This document shows positions 21,636 to 32,578 of a stretch of DNA of 64,000 bases, one piece after another. The position numbers were made by a program, and so were the translations under genes. Source of the DNA: Ophioderma brevispina (lineage: Eukaryota; Echinodermata; Ophiuroidea; Amphilepidida; Ophiodermatidae); NCBI GenBank assembly GCA_023653785.1, contig JAMKCH010014201.1, positions 1 to 64,000 on the forward strand. Reading direction: 5' to 3'. A model generated the notes under the pieces. The model had not been told where the DNA came from and ran no database searches. It worked only from the letters and a program-made list of their open reading frames with translations. Every line of letters starts with the position of its first letter. The stretch's first letter is position 1.

Positions 21636-21930
21636 AAGGTCCGGTACCCGTTATCCTAAAGACTCCGACCCATACCCATGCACGGTACCCGTACCCGTGT
21701 GGGTTTGTCGTAAGCGGGACCCTTACCCATACCCGTAACCCATGGTCTTGGACCCGGACCCCTACCCGTCCCCATACCCCTGACTTTGTCACAAGTTGGA
21801 CCCGTACCCCATCCCGTAGTCTGGGACCCGGACCCGTACCCGTACCCACGTCTCGGACCCGGACCCGTCCCCATACCAATGGGTCTCGGCCCGTACCCAT
21901 ACCCCGTACCCATGACCCCGTACCCACTCT
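21636..21930 (+). repeat. ACCCGT-type array, block 2
   Basis: It has the same words and the same phrase CATGGTCTTGGACCCGGACC as block 1, in the same orientation, 880 bp downstream. Indel variation among units is high. The two blocks look like one array split or duplicated. Confidence 0.85.
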
Positions 21931-21934
21931 ACAA

Positions 21935-23335
21935 GTTCTGCTAGTTACTATCTAATTCTGAGTTGTATGAAAACACTCTAGCCCTACAGACGATAAAGAC
22001 CATGGATAAACCAACACACTTAAATAAGCAATTATTTGAGTAATTTATTTGAAAAAAAACCACAACAAATCCAGACAGGATTTGTTAACCGTGGGCATTT
22101 TATGGGAGTGAATAAAGACTTTAAATCCAACTTTTTCAAGCGCTATCCACTGCACAACATGTGCCCTCCAATTACCTAATGATTTCGATTTCGGAGCAAG
22201 TCATATGTATTTGTCCGTTGTTGTGTAGGATTGTGTTTGATGTGGTTATTTTAGTAATTGAAACTTTGTTTTGGTGTGTCAATGTCCTCAATATAATCAA
22301 TGTTGTCTTTTTACATGTTTTGTTTCTTGTTGTATGAGATATTGAAATCAACTGAGGTTGATATTAGATGGTATATTCATGTTTATCGATTCACAAAGGC
22401 CGTTTGAGGTGCAACAGATAACCTTTTCCCGTGGGCGGGCGCCGGCCTTCTTTCGGGGCAAAGCGAATCCATCACAATCGGGGGGGGGGGGGGGGGGGGT
22501 ATATATAAATAAACCAGTTGAATTTAACCAATTATAACTGGGACAAACACTGAAATGGAAATACCCTTGTCCATTTCTAAACATAAAAATCCAAGAGGAT
22601 TTTCGGGACTGAGACATCTTTTCACTATAACCAGTGAAATGATTCTGCGAGCAGACGATCCAGGTATGCACCATTCAACAACTTTCAGGTACGCCGATTA
22701 GTACTGTTAATTCTTCTGCCACAATGTTAAAAATGTGCATTAAAATAGCGGCATTTTTGACTGGCAGCTGCGACTCACAACAGTTAAAAATGACCTTTTT
22801 ACTGTTATTGTTGCAACGTTTCGAGTCCCTTTTTACAGTTTTTGCATGTTTTGAGTCACGGCTGACATTCAAAACTCCGTTGTTTTAAAGAACATTTTTA
22901 ACATGCAGGCACGAATTTTCCTGGATAGAGTTGTGGAATAATTGAAAAAAAAAAACCCAACAGTAATTTAATGTAAGATCAAAGACCAAACATATATACT
23001 CGTATTTCCATGAGTTGTCAGGGAAACTATTTAGGCATGTGGAACACCTTCAATATCTGATGGGAAACTGATATCATCAAACGGCCAATATAAAGAGAGG
23101 ATAGGAATGGCAGAAGGCAAGCTTTTTTACAAAACGAAGAATATACTGTACTGACATAGAAAGATAGTAGTGGGTTCAAGTACTAAAATGTTATTCACCG
23201 CCATTGTCATGATGCTGCGTTGTTTCAGAATTTTTGGACAGTTTTCAAAACTCAATTGCAGAAAAGACTGCAAGCCTGCAGAAATGAAATATCATTGCCC
23301 TCATAGTTCCATGAGAAGATACTCAGCTCTCTCTC
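21935..23335. other. Unannotated sequence with a 20-nt G run
   Basis: The G run is at 22480-22499, followed by TATATATAAATA. A CpG-rich GGGCGGGCGCCGGCC stretch lies at 22431-22445. No exon or repeat relative was recognised. Confidence 0.45.
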
Positions 23336-23339
23336 GCTC

Positions 23340-23650
23340 TCTCATCACACACACACCCACACACACACCACAACACCACCCCACACACCTATATATATAT
23401 ATATATATAGATATATATCTATATAGATCTCTAATATATTTATATATTATATAATATATCTATATATATATATATATAATATATTACTAGTATAGCTATA
23501 TAATATATCTCTATCTATATCTCTATCTATCAATATCTCACTATCTCTCTATATATCTATCTCTATCAGCAATATCTATCTCTAATCCATCTATCTCCTC
23601 TCTATATCTATCTATCACTATAATCCTCTATAATCCTCCTCCCCCCCCCC
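23340..23650 (+). repeat. Compound microsatellite (CT, CA, TA, ATCT)
   Basis: CTCTCTCGCTCTCTC passes into (CA)n at 23346-23392, (TA)n at about 23391-23410, and then about 200 bp of mixed TATC/TCTA units, ending in a C run at 23640-23651. Frames across it are artefacts. Confidence 0.9.
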
Positions 23651-23794
23651 CACCGGTGACAAAAAACATCCGGACACAGATACATAGGCAACACCAAATT
23701 CATCGGTCCCATTTTGGTCAATTTGGAGAAGGCCCTGATGCCTAGAAAACTCATAATGACTGGGAACATTTTAGGGTGCAAAGAGGTTTTATTT

Positions 23795-24595
23795 GCCATT
23801 TTGGTGGTCTAACCCATTTGGTCTAATAGCCAGATGGGTCTAACTTCAATTTCGTCTACCCATATCGCTGTTGCCAATTTGTCTAATAACCATTTAGTCT
23901 AACAGCCACTCTTCTACAACCAGAATGTCCTAATACCTTTCGGCTAATGCCATCTAGGCTAACACGCCCATTTTGTCTACACATTGGGTCTAATAACCAC
24001 AAAACAACCATAATTGGTTCTAATTCCCATTTGGTCTAATATACGATCTAGTCTAATATCCATTTTGTCTAATATCCATTTGGTCTAAAGTCCACTTGGT
24101 CTAATTTTCACCTGGTCTAATATCTAACTTGGTCTAATATACCCATTTGGTCTAATATCCCATTTGATGTTCAACCTAAAAATAAATTGAATCTTAAACA
24201 TTGATTTAAATATTAAACCAGATGGACAGTAGACCAAATTATATTAGACCCAATGGCATTACCGAAATGGGTATTAGACCAAATGAATATTAAACTAACT
24301 GAACATTAGACTCATGGATATTAAGACCAATGGAGTAGAAACCAACGGATGTTAAGACGCAGAGTATACTAGACGCAAATGGGTATTCGACAGATGGTAT
24401 TAGACGCAGATGGGTAATTTATACCACATGCCTAATGGATCCTAGACGATATTAGTTTTAAGGACCAGGTGAATATTAGACTACATGACTAATAGACTAA
24501 TTTTATTGGCTAAATGGTTATTAGACTAAATGGTAATTAGACCATTGGTGTTGACAAATGGCCATTAGCTAATTGGATAAGACCAAATGGCAAGT
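23795..24595. mobile_element. Foldback element of TTTGGTCTAAT tandem units (TU-like)
   Basis: From 23805 to about 24180 the unit CATTTGGTCTAATATCCA (15-17 bp) repeats on the plus strand. After a ~50-bp centre the same unit repeats in reverse complement (ATTAGACCAAATGG) to about 24590. Outer edges also match: TTTGCCATTTTGGTGGTCTA against the complement of GACCAAATGGCAAG...GCAAA. The two ~380-bp arms of short tandem units are the architecture described for sea urchin TU foldback transposons. There is no coding capacity. Confidence 0.8.
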
Positions 24596-24949
24596 CACCT
24601 GCAACTGCAAAGAGTCGGGGACGGCAAAGACAACTGTTAACTCGGAGCATAAGGCCTCCAAACAAGTGCGCCAGAAAATGTTCATGCCGTTAGAAAAGCC
24701 GTGATCACCAATTATGTCCATCTTGGGCGTGGTAATAATAGAAATAGAACCGTAACCGCAACCCCCCCCCAAAAAAAAAACAAACCAAAAAACAAATAAA
24801 CAAACAAACAATGTAAATGTAACCAAGCACAGGCCTAATATTTGTCAGAGGTAGTCCCTGTACGTAACTCTGGTCACAATCATTTGAATTAAGATGATCT
24901 TGACTAATTGTCTGATGCTTCAAATCAATCGTTTCATTTTTAAAAAATC

Positions 24950-25262
24950 GGAAGAGCGAACCTCTTCCGAAATTCGGAATGGAGAACACGGTATCTGGTT
25001 TTGAAATAGCGAGGCTATAGATTATTCGAAATATCGAATCTTTTTTGAAATTTGGAATATCGAACCTGATTTCATATTCGGAAAAGAGAACCCATTTACA
25101 AATTCGGAATTCGAACCCTTTCCAATTTTCCGGAATAGTGAACCTATTTTCGGAATAGTGAACCTTTTAAAGGATTCGGAAAAGTGAATGCTAAAGACGC
25201 GTGTTAGGAAAAGCGAACTTTCGAAATAGCGAGCCAGGCTTCGGAACATTGAACTTTCGGAA
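24950..25262 (+). repeat. TTCGGAATAGCGAACC minisatellite, main block
   Basis: About fifteen units of ~20 bp, for example GAATAGTGAACCTATTTTCG and TTCGGAACATTGAACTTTCG. It is immediately followed by repeat K. Related blocks are at 14526-14590 and, inverted, at 17735-17945. Confidence 0.75.
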
Positions 25263-25304
25263 TATCAAGTTTGGTGATGTGAGTTCGCATAGAGGTCATC
25301 TGAG

Positions 25305-25615
25305 GTCAACCTGTTGACACCTCATATATGAGCCTTGGGCTAGTGATTCTTCTGATCAAGTATGAAGTTAACCAGGAAGTTAATCCGTGAATACATATGT
25401 GAGAAATCATGAATTGATTTTAATGAAATCGGATCAAAGGTCACATAGGGGGTCATCAAAGGTCAATATGTGTACATCCTGCATTAAGTCTTGGCTAGTG
25501 GTTCTTTTTTTAGTAACTTTGGTGACCGTATCATCTTTATGTGCCAGGGGTCATCAGATGACACTTTGTTTACAACGCATATGAGCCTTGGGCCAGTGGT
25601 TCTCCTGACCAAGTA
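25305..25615 (+). repeat. Repeat K, copies 1 and start of 2
   Basis: The unit begins GAGCCTTGGGCTAGTG and runs about 250 bp, including GATCAAAGGTCACATAGGGG, GGTCATCAAAGGTCAA and TAGTAACTTTGGTG. The second unit starts at 25583 and is broken by the palindrome at 25617. A third copy is at 26690-26945. AGGTCA half-sites are frequent, including AGGTCATCTGAGGTCA (DR4) at 25292. Confidence 0.7.
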
Positions 25616-25616
25616 T

Positions 25617-25740
25617 GATATAAATTTGAATGGATTTGAGCACAATACTCAAAGTAATTGGTTGAGCTATGAGTTTTTAAAACTCATATCGAGACCAATT
25701 ACTTGGGAGTATTGTGTGAAAAAATCCATCCAATTTTATC
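25617..25740. mobile_element. ~124-bp near-perfect palindrome
   Basis: The left arm holds AGCACAATACTC, AAGTAATTGGTT and CTATGAGTTTT; the right arm holds their complements AAAACTCATATCG, ACCAATTACTT and GAGTATTGTGTG. The two arms meet with almost no loop at about 25679. Its position inside repeat K suggests an inserted hairpin MITE. It could extrude as a cruciform. Confidence 0.75.
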
Positions 25741-25799
25741 ATTATTTTGTTTTCAGAATCTTGTGTCCTTTATTACTATAAACTTTTAATTTTAAGAAT

Positions 25800-26640
25800 G
25801 TAAATATGCACAGCCAGAAACTAGGAACCAGACAAAGACACCTGATACAGAACACCAGACACTTAACACCCAAAACCTGACACCAGACATTCTACACCCA
25901 ACACCTGAATCTTAACATCTGACACCCGACCCATGACACCCAACATGTCACCCGACCCCTTACACCCAACATGACACCCGACCCCTTACACCCAAAATGA
26001 CACCCATTACATGACACCCAACATGACACACCTAACATGACACCCGTCAACTGACACCCAACATGACACCAGTCACCTGACACCCAACGTGACACCCACC
26101 ATGATACATGACACTCAACATGACACCCGTCAGCTGACACCAAACATGACACCCATCACATGACACCCAGCATGACACCCGTCAGCGGACACTCAACATG
26201 ACACCCAATATCTTGACACCAAACACCTGACACCCAATATTTGACACAACACCTGATGCATAACATGACACCAGCCACCTGACACCCAACATTTGACAAC
26301 CGACACCTCACACCCAACATGACATCTGACACTTGACACCCAACATGGCATCCAACACCTTACACAAAGCATCTGACACCTGACATCCAACACCCAAAAT
26401 CTGTCACCTGACACCCAAGATCTGACACTTAACACTCAACACATGACACCTTACACCCTTCATCTGACACCCAACATCTGACACCCAAAACCAGGTACCA
26501 AATGTCTGACATTTAACCTGACAACAAACCCCAGACACCTTATACCTACCACCCAACATCTAATTCCTGACACCAGACATCTGACCCCGACACTATACAC
26601 CACATCATTCTCAACCTGACACCAGTCATAACCCCAGCTA
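25800..26640 (+). repeat. TGACACCCAACA minisatellite (~840 bp)
   Basis: Units of about 12 and 24 bp: TGACACCCAACA and TGACACCCGTCA alternate irregularly, with the later half more degenerate. It lies between two copies of repeat K (25305 and 26690), as if it had expanded inside a K element. Minus-strand frames (80-86 codons rich in Cys, Trp, Val and Ser) are repeat artefacts. Confidence 0.85.
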
Positions 26641-26689
26641 GACCAAAATTCATGAAACCTCCCCCGGCTATTTTAACCATGTACAAAGA

Positions 26690-26945
26690 TATGGAAGATT
26701 CTGAAAACAAAATAATGAAGTTAATCAGTCAATGCATATGTTTGATTTTAATGAAGTTGGGTCAAAGGTCACATAGGGTCATCAAAGGTCAATCTGTGTA
26801 CATCCACATTACATCTTGGCTAGTTTTCTTTTTTTTTAGTAACTTTGGTGGCTGTAACATCTAATTATGTGCCAACGAAATGTAGTTTTATAGATTTTCA
26901 CAAATGGGGTAAAAGTTCACATATGGCTCATCAGATGTCACTTAG
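26690..26945 (+). repeat. Repeat K, copy 3
   Basis: It aligns with 25370-25580: TGATTTTAATGAA, GTCAAAGGTCACATAGGG, GTCATCAAAGGTCAAT, GTGTACATCC and TTAGTAACTTTGGTG. It keeps two AGGTCA sites. Confidence 0.7.
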
Positions 26946-26959
26946 GCTACTACACCGAC

Positions 26960-27420
26960 ACCCCTACAGGGTATTGGGGTAGTTGGGTATAACTATACAT
27001 TGTAGGCCTACATTGTCCAAACTATACCTTATTTTACTTGTGATTACGTTACAAATAATATGAGACCATTTCCACTGAAATTGAAGGTTTTTTTTTAAAT
27101 ATTTGACCCTGTAGAAGCTAAATTTAACCTTTGACCTATAATAACGGTTTTCAGCTTATAACTCCATAGGGGTAATCTGGAGATAGCACAAACTATACAT
27201 TTTTACTCCTTGTGATCATACGAACAGTTTGGTATGCAATTCAACAACATTGGACCACTTTCAATTTTGACCCCTGTATAATCTTTTGCGAGCCCCTATC
27301 TCGCTTAAGCTACCCCTACAGAATGGCCATCATACATTTTTGTGATACATCATTAGGAACCCCTGGTATCAGTGCCTCTTGCCCCGCCCCCCAGGTGATA
27401 CTAATAAGGTTACTTTTGAT
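26960..27420 (-). repeat. Diverged relative of the 16-kb foldback arm
   Basis: It shares GACCTATAATAACGG/CAGCTTATAACTC, CAAACTATAC, AATTTTGACCCCTGTA and a closing CCTCTATC-like block with the 16690-17200 arm, in the same order but with low identity. It is a single arm with no facing partner. Confidence 0.45.
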
Positions 27421-27510
27421 GGTCTGGCTCATCCACTAATTTCTGTAGCCAAATAGAAGGTAGGTCTAGGGAATCTATTGAGTGTCTAATCGATATGAAA
27501 TCAGTCCTTG
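27421..27510 (-). repeat. Repeat F, partial copy
   Basis: TTTCTGTAGCCAAATA, ATCTATTGAGTGTCTAAT and a downstream block match the complement of 44225-44310 and, more distantly, 48480-48590. The GTGCAACAAGAGATTT end found in the other copies is missing here. Confidence 0.55.
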
Positions 27511-27574
27511 GGATCCATTTTTGGTTTTTCGGCCGGCGTTTTTTAACGCTGCAATATATTTTAACGCTGCAATA

Positions 27575-27614
27575 TTTTTTTTGCACCAATGCGCTTGCAT
27601 TGGTGCAAAAAAAA
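27575..27614. other. Perfect 18-bp stem-loop
   Basis: Eight T, then GCACCAATGC, a GCTT loop, then GCATTGGTGC and at least eight A: an unbroken 18-bp stem with a 4-nt loop. Just upstream TTTTAACGCTGCAATAT occurs twice. No flanking features identify it as a known RNA. Confidence 0.7.
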
Positions 27615-27659
27615 ATTGAAATCCATTGCGCCGTTTTTGCGTTAATTAGCATGGGTCCC

Positions 27660-28985
27660 TAGGAGCCCCCCCCATGCACTAACGGAAGTGCCCATGACAA
27701 AAATTAAAAATCCTAATAGAGTTACTGTGATTCTGATTTTCATAATGCATACACCTAGTGACATAAACAAAGTAAATAATTAATCAAAAAATTCTTGGAA
27801 AGTGTAGTAGGCCATTGGTGTCATAATATTTTATATACATCGTATAGCGGTTTACTGTAGGAACCTATGGTAATACAAGTAAACCTAAAAAATATAAAAT
27901 GGTACGAGACATTTCTATGTGTGCTTAATATGTTAAATATAGTTCATCCTTCACCAATTAAAGCAATCAGCAAAAGTCTAGGTGATTCAGTGCCGTAGAA
28001 AATGCAGAAACAAATTAGTGTCTTTTTTGCACATTTTGAAGCAAAATTAAAATCAATGTTTTGCCCCTAATTTTCTTACTGAACAATTTTTTTCAGTTTT
28101 TATTTCTTAATTGTTGATGTCTTTGAATCCTTCTACCTGTGGTGGATTTTCATCTAAAAATTTCCTTTGGGACAGTGGTTATTAATGAATGGGTCCCCCT
28201 AGGAAACCCCCCCCCCCCTTATCCACTCAGGAAGTGCAAAAACACCAACCCCTTATGCAGTTAAGTGTTTAACAGTGGTCACTTGTCAGAGTGGCAAATT
28301 CCTGTTTTTGAGGAAGATTTCCCATTTGGAGTAAAACTGTCCCAGTCGAGCAGGCCAAAAAGGGCTGAATTTTAGCATGATTTTCAAGCTCCTTTTCCCA
28401 GTCTAAGATTGGGGGGGGGGGACTTACCCCCGCCGATGTCCAATCAGTTTGGATGACTTGAAATTTCTCATTGCAACCTTAAAGTTTGCCAATATGTACA
28501 AGTTTGAAACAAACACACATTTAATAATTCACAAGCCGGCCAGAATGTGCATGACGCTGTTTCGGGTTCCCATCTCGGTATCCGTAGCTTTGTCTCTCTC
28601 CTCTCTTTTTTTTTTTTTTGTTGTTTTTTCATTTCGGAAAGTTTCTCCAATAATTTTCTCAGACCTCATTTGCCGGGAATATTTGGTCACGGTAGATATT
28701 ATTTATATTTGAGTACTTAATGCGCCCACTTCAGTGTTTTTTTTAAAAATATGGACTCTGATATTCCGCCCAAATCCCATACGTTGCCACACTAAAACTC
28801 CGAAAGCTAATTGGGTGCATAATTTAACCAGCTGATTCTAGCAACACTGCAATGACGGCATTTCAATATGGCCGTCGATTCATAGTCAAAACAGTAGCGT
28901 GAAGTTTCCGTTGTTGCTGGGCAATTCCTTTGCGAGGACTTTACTTTACATTAGGTCCAGGATTGTAGATGTTCTACCAATGCTG
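27660..28985. other. Unannotated sequence with C and G runs
   Basis: C runs at about 27665 and 28207 and a G run at about 28409 sit in the phrase 'GGGTCCCCCTAGGA..CCCCCC', which occurs twice (27653 and 28191). This hints at two related but decayed element edges. No gene was recognised. Confidence 0.4.
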
Positions 28986-28994
28986 AACCTAAAT

Positions 28995-29061
28995 TGAAAA
29001 GCCAAGCGACCCGCCCAAGTGCGGGCAAAGCTGACGGAATTAGAGCAGGAACTCGCCGAAG
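28995..29061 (+). other. Exon-like island encoding a coiled-coil peptide (weak)
   Basis: One frame reads RAKLTELEQELAE with leucines in heptad-like spacing, and ends at CCGAAG followed by GTATGT, a strong splice-donor match. The GC content is well above the surroundings. Against it: no ATG in frame, a TGA just upstream, and an AG without a pyrimidine tract as the only acceptor. The identity is unknown. Confidence 0.25.
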
Positions 29062-29064
29062 GTA

Positions 29065-30130
29065 TGTTTTTAACGCCAGGCGTGGCGGCACAAAATCACC
29101 ATTCATTCGCATTTTGATCATCTGTATCGGGAATACATGCAGCGACATGATTCCACAGTTTGCGACTTCTGTTTTTAAGACTGCCATAATTTATATAAAA
29201 TAAACGGAATCATAGTGCGAAAGTAAACAGAGATCGTATTTAATCATTTGTACATTCTTGCCTTACTATTTCTTTAGTTTTCATTGTTTGGCATGTGTTG
29301 TTAGGCTTTTTTTGGCCATAAATGTTGTTTGATCGTATGATGATAGTCCCTAGTAATCGGACATTCGAATCATTTATCATTAGCACTGGCATTATCGACA
29401 GCTTATTCTCATGTCCTAGTTCGTTGTATAGAAGTGACATACGTATTTGAGAAACTCAACTTGGCAATTTACGAGACCACAATACCGCCAATATGCACTC
29501 AACATGCATTTATGTCAATTCTTGCAATGCTTAAGCCTTATACATTACTTAACATACCATTTGGTTTACATTTGATATCACAAATTGTAAATTCGAGAAG
29601 AAATAGGAGGGAGCGATTTCTTCTCAACCACATAGTTGAAAAGTCCCAATGAAACCGAAGCCATAAATTACGAGTTTAAAGGTCGTACACACACGGTAAC
29701 CAATGCACACCACGATTACCAAAACCGTTTCCAACACATATTCAGACGCTGCGGCCAAGCCCATACAAAAAAGTAACTAATGGAATGCCGGTAATATGTG
29801 GGTATTAAGTATTTTATGCGTGCCTCCTAGTAAAAAAAAAAAAAAAGTTTGGCCTTATCCCAAAAAGTGAAGAGTGAGCTAGGTCTATATAATAATCGGA
29901 TAATTTTGAAATCGGCCTAACAATTCAGAATTAACCCGTGCTTTTTTGTATTAAAACAATGACGACGCGAATTTGGTTATTTTCTTGGCTACCATCGTCG
30001 GACTAGTCCGTGATTATACGGCCACACACCTCGATCGCATGAGCAATGAGTGACAGGGGCACACAACAGAATTGGTACTAGAGACTTCTCTTCCGAACAA
30101 TTTTTACACAAACACGCACCAAAAAAAAAA
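29065..30130. other. Unannotated AT-rich sequence
   Basis: No repeat relative or RNA gene was recognised; a 14-nt A run lies near 29832. Confidence 0.4.
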
Positions 30131-30134
30131 AAAC

Positions 30135-30329
30135 ATGGCAGAACCCCCTTCGTACAAACGGCATTTAAATCATTTATGTTTAAAAGAAGGCGCACAACCC
30201 GAGGACGACTTTTGGCTAGATTCTCCGCAGAGGGTGTGGCTTGGCATCTTGTCAAGGAAATATAGAATCACCGGCGCAAAAAACTCCGAATGGCGTAGTT
30301 CGCCAGTGGCGGGCATACTAATCCCATGA
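30135..30329 (+). other. Unidentified open frame of about 65 codons (weak)
   Basis: From the ATG at 30135 the frame reads MAEPPSYKRHLNHL, then an acidic stretch QPEDDFWLDSPQRVW, and stops at 30327-30329. The composition is plausible for protein and the local GC is raised. No known domain, no splice donor and no second copy were seen, so it may be chance or a decayed transposon piece. Confidence 0.25.
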
Positions 30330-30955
30330 GTACTTGCGATTTCTATCTACGAAACGGTCTGTGGGGAGGAATATGAGTAGAACGGACAAAAATTTCATTT
30401 TTTTTCCGAAATAGGTAATGAAAATTAACATCAACAATCTCATATGAACCATGAGATACCGTGGCTTGCATGCGTACTTGAGGGTGAGTAAAGTTAAAGT
30501 TATCCTTCGGCAAAGCCTTGACTTCGGAAGTGTCAGGTAAATGGTCGAAATCATTGCTTGCAACGTACTGATCCTCAGTCCCCCACCACGCCCCTCGTCT
30601 GGGTTACATTTTACTGTAACTACATGATGATGATAATTAACACCATCATTACCATGATCACCTGAACGTTGATGAGCTGACATGATTGTTAAACTGTTAA
30701 CCTCAATTCAACAAGCATGACAAGCATGATCATAAGATTCAATGTAATTTCAAGGCTTCTCAAAGATTTCCTTCCCTGAGGATGGCGCCCTCAATTTTTT
30801 ACCATTCAAATCAGAGTCCAGAGAGTCTTGAAGTTGAGAAGTTGAGTCTTGAGTTGGATACTGGCCAACACTCCAACAGGGAGTCAAACAGTCATGTTAA
30901 CTCAGGTTTTTTTTTGCATAAAGCATAATGGATCCATTCTGCATCATGGTTGAAT
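30330..30955. other. Unannotated sequence
   Basis: It contains GTTAAAGTTATCCTTCGG-type text near 30490 but no partner. No gene is evident. Confidence 0.4.
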
Positions 30956-30957
30956 CC

Positions 30958-31973
30958 TTAAAAGGGCTTTCGTATTTCATCACCTCTATTTTCTTCCTGA
31001 TCACTGAGCCTTGAGAAAAGTTATTCCCAAAATTTGAGCTGATCCCGAGTAAAGGAACTTCTACCGTGATGACGTTTTTAATTGTGCGGACTCGCATCAC
31101 GGTAGAAGCCCTTCCGTATACAATAACCTTTAGCAGTGCAATGTGTGTAAAAGAATGGCCCGAAGCAAAAAGGTTTCGCAATATTCGCCGTTTTTCGGAG
31201 CTAATAAAATTGTTTTAAAATATAATCCTCGCTCGTAAAACAAGGCACACACTTACCTCAGAAGGCCTTTTATCTAATAGTGCAATAAAATTCATTAATG
31301 CTTATTCGAGATACAAAATCAGGGAAATCCTTCCACATATAATTTATAGTTCCACAACCGTGACGACAGCGGCAATACTAGCGGCCATTACTCACATGGT
31401 GGAAAGCAAATTGTAGATGTATATTTTGTTTTAGTTTTAATTTAAATCCTTTTTTGCAAACCACTGTTGATGATTTGTATTATAAGGACGTTTAGCAACA
31501 ACTTGGTTGAGTAATTTTATCTGAGTTGTATTGTGAATCCAGTAAATTTGCTGCTACACGTTTTTAAGTACACTCTTCTGCAAACTTAAAATAGAGCGCT
31601 CCATAACGAAAACGTCATTCCGATTAAAGAAAGCGTCTGGTTTGCTCGTATATTTAGGGTTGCATTGGGAACTAGCTGATCCCGATCTTGCGGTTTTGTG
31701 TTATGAGCAATTGCTCGTTTCCCACGATCCCATAGGCTAATGTGCTGTAATTTCTGTCATTTTACAGACAGAACATGAAATACAAAATGCGAATTTATTA
31801 CCGAGGCGGACAGATTGCACGTAAGATTGGGGCACCATGGATTACTAAGGTCACCGGTTCAGGTGTGATATAAAAATCTCAACATCTTTTAGGTAAGTCG
31901 GGGGGAGACGGCTGTGGATCACAAAATCTGAGACATATAATTAGGTATATTCGTCTCGGACGAAATGTCCTTT
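30958..31973 (+). mobile_element. Repeat A (TTAA-flanked MITE), interrupted copy
   Basis: The left piece 30958-31048 and right piece 31674-31973 together align with the full copies at 38572 and 40815. Ends are TTAAAAGGGC and GAAATGTCCTTTAA. A 625-bp insertion with a 12-bp duplication (AGCTGATCCCGA) separates them. The right piece also has a small CTGAGACATAT...GTCTCGGACG palindrome inserted near its end. Confidence 0.75.
31049..31673. mobile_element. 625-bp insertion inside repeat A
   Basis: It is bounded by AGCTGATCCCGA at 31037-31048 and 31674-31685. Intact relatives have this sequence only once, so it is a target-site duplication. The insert has no terminal inverted repeats or tail. It contains a facing pair ACTTCTACCGTGATGACG and CGCATCACGGTAGAAG (31058-31108). 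A long duplication with no terminal inverted repeats fits a retrotransposed sequence, but its source is unknown. Confidence 0.65.
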
Positions 31974-32311
31974 AAATGCCAAACACACAGTTGGTTGTGC
32001 AACAAATTCTGACATTCCCAATTTATCATTGGAAGTCAAAAAATTCTTGAAAATAAGAAACACCGATTATTTGTGCCCTTTGCTGGCATTGGATTTGAAA
32101 TTAAATTAGGGTTCATTTGTCCAAAGTAGGGCACCTTTGGTTATCAGGGTGCAGAGTGGTTGTTTATTCTCAAAGAGAACCACATGCATTGATTGAATCC
32201 CTTTCAACAAGGACACACTAGGGATAAGATCAGCCTTTTTATAATAGCACAATAAGCAAGAAGACAATTCTGCCTTTCAAATAATAGTACACTCAAATAT
32301 CCATGTCATTT

Positions 32312-32578
32312 AGGGAGCGGTCATTATTTATGCGGGGGGGGGGGGATGGAGGATTTCAACTTTTTTCTGCAAAAATTTTTCGCGTTCCCCCCCTCGCTTC
32401 CGTTCAAAAATTTCACACTCCCCCCTTGATCATGCAGATTTCCCCATTTAAAAGTTCATGTTCCCCTCTCTCTCTCGTTGATTAAAAATTTCACATTCCC
32501 CCTCTCTCTTACAAAAAATTTTCGGGTTCCCCCCCTCAAATCCTCCATTCCCCCGGCGTAAATAATGACCCCTCCCTT
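32312..32578. mobile_element. MITE with GGTCATTATTTA terminal repeats
   Basis: The left end AGGGAGCGGTCATTATTTAT and the right end (complement) AGGGAGGGGTCATTATTTAC form ~22-bp terminal inverted repeats. The interior is G-rich at the left (12 G at 32333-32344), then alternates CCCCCTCTCTC with TTTCACA and AAAATTT words. No clear target duplication was found. Confidence 0.75.

Noticed and set aside
23795..24595. CRISPR-like array (short regular repeats)
   Set aside because: Repeats are contiguous without unique spacers, and the second half is inverted; this is a eukaryotic foldback element.
25892..26435. Cys/Trp/Val-rich minus-strand frames of 80-86 codons
   Set aside because: They arise from the TGACACCCAACA minisatellite and have no start context, splice signal or domain.
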